DNA from: CALCMJ01 sp964475415
Lineage (GTDB): Bacteria; Bacteroidota; Bacteroidia; Chitinophagales; Saprospiraceae
Length of the DNA stretch: 39,723 nucleotides
Assembly: GCA_964475415.1 (NCBI GenBank)
Contig: CAYYWZ010000034.1
Coordinates: forward strand, 1-39,723
Direction: 5' to 3'
How positions within the stretch are numbered: position 1 is the first letter of the stretch; every line of letters starts with the position of its first letter. Under the pieces are notes generated by a model that was not told where the DNA came from, did not search any database, and worked only from the letters and a program-made list of their open reading frames with translations. Shown here in pieces: positions 34,672-39,723 of the stretch. A program made the position numbers and the translations under genes.

Positions 34672-35313
34672 TCAACTAAACAATAAACTACCGATTCGTA
34701 CCATCGTAGAACCTTCGGTAATGGCTAGTTTGTAATCTCCAGACATGCCCATAGATATTTCTACGAAATTAGTATGATAAGAGAAAGTACTATTTTTTAA
34801 TAGATCAAAGATTCTTTTTAGATTTCTGAATTCTTCTTTTACCATTTCTGTATTATCCGTAAAGGTAGCCATACCCATGACACCTCTTACATTGACATAA
34901 TCCAAGGACGTAAAATCAAATTCTATTGCTTGTAATTTTTCGTAATCAAATCCATGCTTAGTAGATTCCTCTGCAATATGAAACTGAAGTAAAACGTCTA
35001 TAACTCTGTCTATCTTTCTACCTTGTTTGTTGATTTCTTTAAGCAAGTCTATGGAGTCCACGGAATGTATGAGCGAGACGAAAGGTGCTATATATTTGAC
35101 CTTTTTTCTTTGTAGAGTGCCTATGAGATGCCATTCTATATCTGCAGGAAGCTGTTCTTTTTTTTCTACTAACTCCTGAACTCTATTTTCACCGAATATT
35201 CTTACGCCCTCATCGTATACTTCTTGGATCTGCGCAACAGATCTTGTTTTAGATACTGCAACGAGTCTAGTAGTCGAGTGTTCTTTGAATTCTTGGATTA
35301 TCTGCTGATTCAT
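34672..35313 (-). CDS. yggS: YggS-family pyridoxal 5'-phosphate-binding protein
   Basis: 213 residues from ATG 35313. The family pattern includes LVAVSKTRSVAQIQEVYD with the PLP-binding lysine, FGENRVQEL, WHLIGTLQRKKVKYI, IHSVDSIDLL and the phosphate-binding end EISMGMSGDYKLAITEGSTM followed by VRIGSLLF. Members keep B6 vitamer levels balanced and have no known catalysis. A TTG at 35352 would add 13 non-family residues, so the ATG is preferred. The gene lies 42 bases after the stop of the kinase gene. Confidence 0.92.
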   Translation of the reverse strand: MNQQIIQEFKEHSTTRLVAVSKTRSVAQIQEVYDEGVRIFGENRVQELVEKKEQLPADIEWHLIGTLQRKKVKYIAPFVSLIHSVDSIDLLKEINKQGRKIDRVIDVLLQFHIAEESTKHGFDYEKLQAIEFDFTSLDYVNVRGVMGMATFTDNTEMVKEEFRNLKRIFDLLKNSTFSYHTNFVEISMGMSGDYKLAITEGSTMVRIGSLLFS

Positions 35314-35355
35314 AGATGTAATACAAAAAGCTAGAGGATAGTGTTCTAACAAATC

Positions 35356-35985
35356 CTAGAAAAGGCCATATAGGTCTCTATTGACACTATCGATTACCTT
35401 ACCTAGATCTTCTGGTTTAGTAACAAAATTAGTATTGTCTGCATCGATAATAAGTAGTTTGCCTATGGTATAGTTATCGATCCACTTATTGTATTTCTCG
35501 TTGAGTCGTTTAAGATAGTCTAGACTCATATTACCCTCATAGTCTCTACCTCTGGAGTGGATATGATCTACTAGAGTAGGGATACTTGCTTTAAGATAAA
35601 TCAGTAAGTCTGGTGGTTTGACCTGATTGGACATAATCTCAAATAGGGAGAAATAATTATCAAAATCACGCTTAGTCATTAGACCCATTTCATGTAAGTT
35701 AGGCGCAAAAATAAATGCATCCTCATAAATGGTTCTATCTTGTACTATGGTTTTATCTCCTTTTTGGATATCTAAGATCTGACGATACCTACTATTAAGA
35801 AAATAGATCTGTAGGTTAAATGACCATCGTTGCATATCATTGTAAAAATCGCTGAGATAGGGATTAGCCGTTGTATCTTCGTATTGCACCTCCCAGGAAA
35901 AGTGCTTGCTAAGTTTTTCTGATAAGGTAGTTTTTCCAGCTCCTATATTGCCAGAAATTGCTATATGTTTAGGTTGCTTTTCCAA
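35356..35985 (-). CDS. Deoxynucleoside kinase
   Basis: 209 residues. P-loop GNIGAGKTT at 12-20, the substrate-binding YEDTTANPYL, the DRTIYEDAFIFA motif (DRS-like catalytic Asp-Arg), the lid HSRGRDYE and a final Rossmann helix. This is the dGK/dCK family that phosphorylates deoxynucleosides for salvage; base preference is not clear from sequence. The start is TTG at 35985; an in-frame TGA is only nine bases upstream and no ATG lies before the P-loop, so a TTG start is forced. Likely in one transcript with yggS. Confidence 0.93.
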   Translation of the reverse strand: MEKQPKHIAISGNIGAGKTTLSEKLSKHFSWEVQYEDTTANPYLSDFYNDMQRWSFNLQIYFLNSRYRQILDIQKGDKTIVQDRTIYEDAFIFAPNLHEMGLMTKRDFDNYFSLFEIMSNQVKPPDLLIYLKASIPTLVDHIHSRGRDYEGNMSLDYLKRLNEKYNKWIDNYTIGKLLIIDADNTNFVTKPEDLGKVIDSVNRDLYGLF

Positions 35986-36144
35986 AGGTCAGTTTTTTTA
36001 GTCAATCCGTAATATGGCTAAAGAAAAACGAATATACAAATCTTATTAAATTATAGTTTTGATCTGTTGCAATGAATATATCGTCTAAAAAATGTAGTAC
36101 AATCGTAGATTAAGCTATATCTTGAAATTCTAAAGGTATAACTT

Positions 36145-36936
36145 ATGAATTCTTCTATAATTTCTACAGTTAATCTGACTAAAACTTATGTGATGGGGAC
36201 GGAAAAGGTCCATGCACTTAAAGGAATATCTACGGAGATTAATAAAAATGAATATGTAGCCCTCATGGGACCATCAGGCTCTGGAAAGAGTACCTTGATG
36301 AACTTGCTAGGTTGTCTCGATTCTCCATCTACTGGGGATTATTTTCTCAATGGACAGAATGTAAGTAAGATGTCTAGTGGTGAACTAGCTAATGTTAGAA
36401 ATAAAGACATTGGTTTTGTTTTCCAGACCTTTAACCTACTACCAAGAATTACTTCTCTAGATAATGTTGCACTTCCGCTAGTATATTCTGGTATGAGCAA
36501 GGCAAAGCGTGAATCTAGAGCAGCAGAGGTTTTAGGAATAGTGGGACTAGGAGATAGAATGGATCATAAACCAAATGAATTATCAGGAGGGCAGCGTCAG
36601 CGTGTAGCTATCGCAAGAGCACTAGTAAATAATCCAGCTATCATTCTTGCTGATGAGCCTACTGGAAATTTAGATACCAAGACATCTATAGAGATCATGC
36701 GGATATTCGAGGAACTACATAATAATGGTAATACCATAATTGTAGTTACACACGAACCAGATATTGCTGAGCATTGTCATAGAGTAATAAAGCTTAGGGA
36801 TGGACTGATAGAAAAAGATATAGTCAATGATAATATTATTACAGCTTCTCAGTCTACTTATTATACCTCTGAGATAGGTGTGGACGATAATAGAAAAACC
36901 CTTTATATAAACGATATTTCTGATAAAGACATCTAA
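36145..36936 (+). CDS. ABC transporter ATP-binding protein, LolD/MacB type
   Basis: 263 residues. Walker A GPSGSGKST at 42-50, Q-loop VFQTFNLLPRITS at 92-104, signature LSGGQRQRVAIARAL at 146-160, Walker B IILADEPTGNLD at 166-177, and the switch His in VTHE at 201-204. The FNLL and ADEPTGNLD features place it in the MacB/LolD/FtsE group that works with a separate FtsX-like permease. No permease gene lies next to it. About 35 extra residues follow the usual end (from IVNDN to DISDKDI), with no motif I know. A TAnnTTTG-like TAGTTTTG at 36054-36061 may be the promoter. Confidence 0.9.
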   Translation: MNSSIISTVNLTKTYVMGTEKVHALKGISTEINKNEYVALMGPSGSGKSTLMNLLGCLDSPSTGDYFLNGQNVSKMSSGELANVRNKDIGFVFQTFNLLPRITSLDNVALPLVYSGMSKAKRESRAAEVLGIVGLGDRMDHKPNELSGGQRQRVAIARALVNNPAIILADEPTGNLDTKTSIEIMRIFEELHNNGNTIIVVTHEPDIAEHCHRVIKLRDGLIEKDIVNDNIITASQSTYYTSEIGVDDNRKTLYINDISDKDI

Positions 36937-36946
36937 GATATTTTAC

Positions 36947-37492
36947 ATGAAAATCTATACGAAGACAGGAGATAAAGGAACAACCAGCCTCTATGGAGGT
37001 AAGCGTTTGTCAAAAGACAATATCAGAATAGAAGCTTATGGTACCGTAGATGAGCTGAATAGTTGGACGGGATTGCTCGCTGACGAAAACAATTTTGCCC
37101 AAGAATTTCTTAGAAAAATACAGGTAGAACTTTTTAATGTGGGTTCACACCTTGCATCGGATGAGTCTAATACCTACCCACTTCCAGAGGTGCAATATGG
37201 GATAGTAGAAGAAATGGAGCAATCCATAGATGCTATGAATGAAGAATTAGAACCACTTAAAACATTTATATTGCCTGGGGGCAGTACTCAGGTGTCTCAT
37301 TGTCATATAGCTCGTACAGTCTGTAGAAGGGCTGAACGAAGAATCGTAACCTTGACTTCAGAAGCAAGGGTTGATGATAATATTGTGATCTTGCTCAACA
37401 GGTATTCTGACTACCTATTTATTCTTTCTAGATACATTGCTCATAAGGTAGATGTCAAAGAAATTCCATGGAAAGCAAATATTAAAAGATAG
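36947..37492 (+). CDS. Cob(I)yrinic acid a,c-diamide adenosyltransferase, PduO type
   Basis: 181 residues. ATP-binding N-terminus MKIYTKTGDKGTTSLYGGKR, the cobalamin-binding YGTVDELNSWTGL, and the family motif RTVCRRAERR near residue 125. The enzyme adds the 5'-deoxyadenosyl group from ATP to reduced cobalamin. No other cobalamin gene is in the window, so it more likely serves B12 salvage for an enzyme such as methylmalonyl-CoA mutase (inference). ATG follows the ABC gene by 10 bases. Confidence 0.92.
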   Translation: MKIYTKTGDKGTTSLYGGKRLSKDNIRIEAYGTVDELNSWTGLLADENNFAQEFLRKIQVELFNVGSHLASDESNTYPLPEVQYGIVEEMEQSIDAMNEELEPLKTFILPGGSTQVSHCHIARTVCRRAERRIVTLTSEARVDDNIVILLNRYSDYLFILSRYIAHKVDVKEIPWKANIKR

Positions 37493-37521
37493 CTACAAGC
37501 TTTTTTCCTATTTTTACAGAT

Positions 37522-39546
37522 ATGATTAAGCGGGAAGGTAGCAAAACGTTAGATTGGAAGGAGATCCTAAAGTATATTTTTACAATAGGCGTTATCATGG
37601 CGCTTTCGTTTTTGTTTCCAGCAGAAAAATCTGCTGTGCCTAATGCAGAAACGGGCAAACTGTGGAAAAAAGAGAATTTATATGCACCATATGATTTTCC
37701 TGTAAGAAAGTCAGAAGAACAAATTAAATCAGAAAAGGATGCTCTAGAAAAATCGGTTGCCATGGTGTACTCGGCTAACCCTAAGGATCCAGAATTCCTT
37801 GTCAATGAACTAATCAACAAACTGAAAAAGAGCTTACCTTCTTTAACAAATTATGAGTCTTTTCTAAAAGAGAAGTTAGGAGGATATTATTTGGCAGGAA
37901 TTGTCAACGACAAGAAAGGAAGCAGTTCTATAGAATTGTATGATGAAGATACCCGTAGATCTAGCCCCGCAGAAAAAATATTAGATAAAAACGAGTTTGC
38001 CGATATATTAATATCGGAATTATCTGAAATGGGTATATCAATTGCCAAGTTAAAAGCTATTGATTTTAGTGTGCTTGTAGAGCCTTCTTATGTCTACAAC
38101 AAAAATTTACATCAAGCTGCAATAGATAATGCTAAGGCCAACTGGCCGCTCAATGACGGTATAGCTAAGAAGGGTGAACTCATAATTGCTAAGGGTGAGC
38201 TTGTAGATGATTATGCTATGAGGAAGCTATCCTCACTTTCTAATCTAAGTTCTGAAAGTAAGTCTGCCTCACAGAACTACTGGATCGTATTTATAGGATA
38301 CTTGTTACTGAGTTGTATGATTATAGGTGTGCTTTTGTTATATCTTAGGAAGAATTTTCCGACTATAGATGACAGAATCAGTAGACTAGTTTTTATCCTG
38401 ATGTGGCCTTTGTTGTTCAGCTATTTAGTTTTCGCTTTTGAGAACAAACTTAACCTAAGTGCTTACATGATTCCATTCTGTATAGCACCTATAATTATAA
38501 AGAATTTCTATTCAGATCGATTAGCATTGTTTGTGCATATTGTGGTGATATTAATTGCTAGTTTCATTTCTGATCTAGGATATGAGTTTACTTTTCTCCA
38601 AATATTAGCAGGAATTGTAACAGTTCTTGTTATTACCGAAACTAGATTATGGAATCGTTTTTTTATTGCTTTACTACTTATTCTTGCAACCTATCTGCTG
38701 GGATATCTAGGTCTTTCTCTGATACGAGAAGGTAATTTTGGAGATATAGAATGGCAAACTTTTATCTGGTTGATGGTTAATGCCTTACTCTTGCTGCTAG
38801 CATATCCTTTCATACCTTTAATAGAAAAATTGTTTGGTTTTACCTCTTCTATAAGTCTAGTGGAGTTGTCTGATCTTAATAGACCTTTACTAAAAGAATT
38901 GTCACTTAAGGCGCCTGGTACCTTGCAGCACTCGTTACAAGTGGCGAACCTGTCTGAGGCTGCAGCTGAGAAAATAGGAGCAAATAGTCTTTTAGTAAAA
39001 ACTGCCGCCCTATATCACGACATTGGTAAGATGCATGATCCAGCATATTTTATAGAGAATACAACAGGTACCAATTTGCATGAGACCTTAGACAATAATT
39101 TTGAGAGTGCTAAGATTATTATAAAGCATATTTCTGAAGGACTTATTATGGCTAAAAAAGCTAAACTACCTAAGGAAATTATAGATTTTATTTCTAGCCA
39201 TCATGGGACAACTAGAGTAGAGTACTTTTATAGGAAACAGTTAGCTGCACAACCTGATGAAGAATTCGACGAATCCTTATTTAGATATCCAGGTCCTCTG
39301 CCTAGGACTAAGGAGCAAACGATCATGATGATAGCCGATAGCCTAGAAGCTGCCTCTAAAAGTCTACGTAATCCTACTGGTCAAGATATTGATGTATTGG
39401 TAGATAAGATAATAAACTACAAGATAGACGAAGGACAGCTGGCTGATTCGGAACTTTCTTTTCAAGAACTTGAAGTTTGTAGTTCCGTTTTCAAGTCGCT
39501 TCTTAGAAGTATCTACCATGTTAGAGTAGAATATCCAGGCCAATAA
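37522..39546 (+). CDS. 7TM-HD family membrane phosphohydrolase, PgpH-like
   Basis: 674 residues. One membrane segment near residues 13-30, an extracytoplasmic 7TMR-HDED domain (about 50-250), a seven-TM bundle (about 255-445), and a C-terminal HD domain (about 470-660). Key residues: LQHSLQVANLSEAAA, YHDIGKMHDPAYF (metal-binding His-Asp), and SSHHGTTRVEYFY. PgpH in Firmicutes hydrolyses c-di-AMP; the same role here is inferred. The ATG is 29 bases after the adenosyltransferase stop, so the three plus-strand genes may form one transcript. No terminator is seen directly after the stop. Confidence 0.92.
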   Translation: MIKREGSKTLDWKEILKYIFTIGVIMALSFLFPAEKSAVPNAETGKLWKKENLYAPYDFPVRKSEEQIKSEKDALEKSVAMVYSANPKDPEFLVNELINKLKKSLPSLTNYESFLKEKLGGYYLAGIVNDKKGSSSIELYDEDTRRSSPAEKILDKNEFADILISELSEMGISIAKLKAIDFSVLVEPSYVYNKNLHQAAIDNAKANWPLNDGIAKKGELIIAKGELVDDYAMRKLSSLSNLSSESKSASQNYWIVFIGYLLLSCMIIGVLLLYLRKNFPTIDDRISRLVFILMWPLLFSYLVFAFENKLNLSAYMIPFCIAPIIIKNFYSDRLALFVHIVVILIASFISDLGYEFTFLQILAGIVTVLVITETRLWNRFFIALLLILATYLLGYLGLSLIREGNFGDIEWQTFIWLMVNALLLLLAYPFIPLIEKLFGFTSSISLVELSDLNRPLLKELSLKAPGTLQHSLQVANLSEAAAEKIGANSLLVKTAALYHDIGKMHDPAYFIENTTGTNLHETLDNNFESAKIIIKHISEGLIMAKKAKLPKEIIDFISSHHGTTRVEYFYRKQLAAQPDEEFDESLFRYPGPLPRTKEQTIMMIADSLEAASKSLRNPTGQDIDVLVDKIINYKIDEGQLADSELSFQELEVCSSVFKSLLRSIYHVRVEYPGQ

Positions 39547-39670
39547 AGGTTTCACGAATTTTTTTTTTAAAGTAGTTACCTCCTGCATGCAATCCTAGTA
39601 ATTACTTTATTCTTCGATTAATATAGATGTTTCAAAGTTTCTCATACCTACCCGTATTAAAGAAGTATGT

Positions 39671-39698
39671 AGGGATATTCGGAATTACCGATATCCCT
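39671..39698. terminator. Strong hairpin near the right edge
   Basis: Stem AGGGATAT-CGG / CCG-ATATCCCT with one bulged T and an AATTA loop, followed by TTTATATATAATT on the plus strand. It is about 125 bases after the PgpH-like stop and could be its terminator or that of a convergent gene outside the window. Bases 39547-39670 hold nothing else recognised. Confidence 0.55.
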
Positions 39699-39723
39699 TT
39701 ATATATAATTGTCTTAGAACTCT

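Overview
The window is a low-GC chromosomal segment from a member of the phylum Bacteroidota. The closest style match is the Saprospiria group, but that is inference from gene style and not from a marker gene. Supporting signs are type IX secretion (T9SS) C-terminal sorting domains on several exported proteins, SusD-era style lipoprotein signals, a YtxJ/MnmD pair, a DUF3810 protein, a dockerin-like redoxin, an OmpA protein with thrombospondin type 3 repeats, and a few promoters with the Bacteroidota -7 box TAnnTTTG. Several genes appear to start at TTG or GTG with no usable ATG.

Layout. 1-679 is the 5' part of a secreted HYR-domain protein running off the left edge. 890-4267 carries a peptide-type solute-binding lipoprotein, a convergent redoxin/dockerin-like protein, and lipB. 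4327-12760 is minus strand: an OmpA-family protein, then a tightly packed five-gene run (DAACS transporter, BNR/sortilin-like lipoprotein with a T9SS domain, a small Tudor-like protein, a TlpA-like thioredoxin, an SDR). 12852-14009 is mnmD, ytxJ and a 48-residue lipoprotein. 14185-16578 is an Mpl-type ligase and pdhB. 16645-17155 holds the wreck of a RelE/ParE-type toxin-antitoxin pair. 17156-20644 is housekeeping (ychF, hslR, a PPK2 kinase, DUF58).

20765-27479 is the most unusual part: three tandem copies of a two-gene unit. Each unit has a small cysteine-rich exported protein gene followed by a gene for a ~569-residue exported protein of unknown function with a T9SS sorting domain. The long genes are all intact. 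All three small genes are broken or out of frame: copy 1 is an N-terminal stub joined to the C-terminal part through a (CA)14 tract, copy 2 is full length but shifted by a CATG-CATG tandem duplication at the signal peptide boundary, and copy 3 keeps only the C-terminal part. In copies 1 and 2 loss of one repeat unit restores the frame, so frame switching is possible, though simple decay is also possible. The last 254 bases compared between long genes 1 and 2 are about 93 percent identical, against clearly lower protein similarity elsewhere, which suggests gene conversion.

27664-39723 returns to ordinary genes: trxA, DUF3810, xseB/xseA, a TonB-like protein, an FG-GAP/VCBS T9SS protein, yggS, a deoxynucleoside kinase, a LolD/MacB-type ATPase, a PduO-type cobalamin adenosyltransferase and a PgpH-like 7TM-HD protein. 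No rRNA, tRNA, CRISPR array, IS element or phage gene was recognised.
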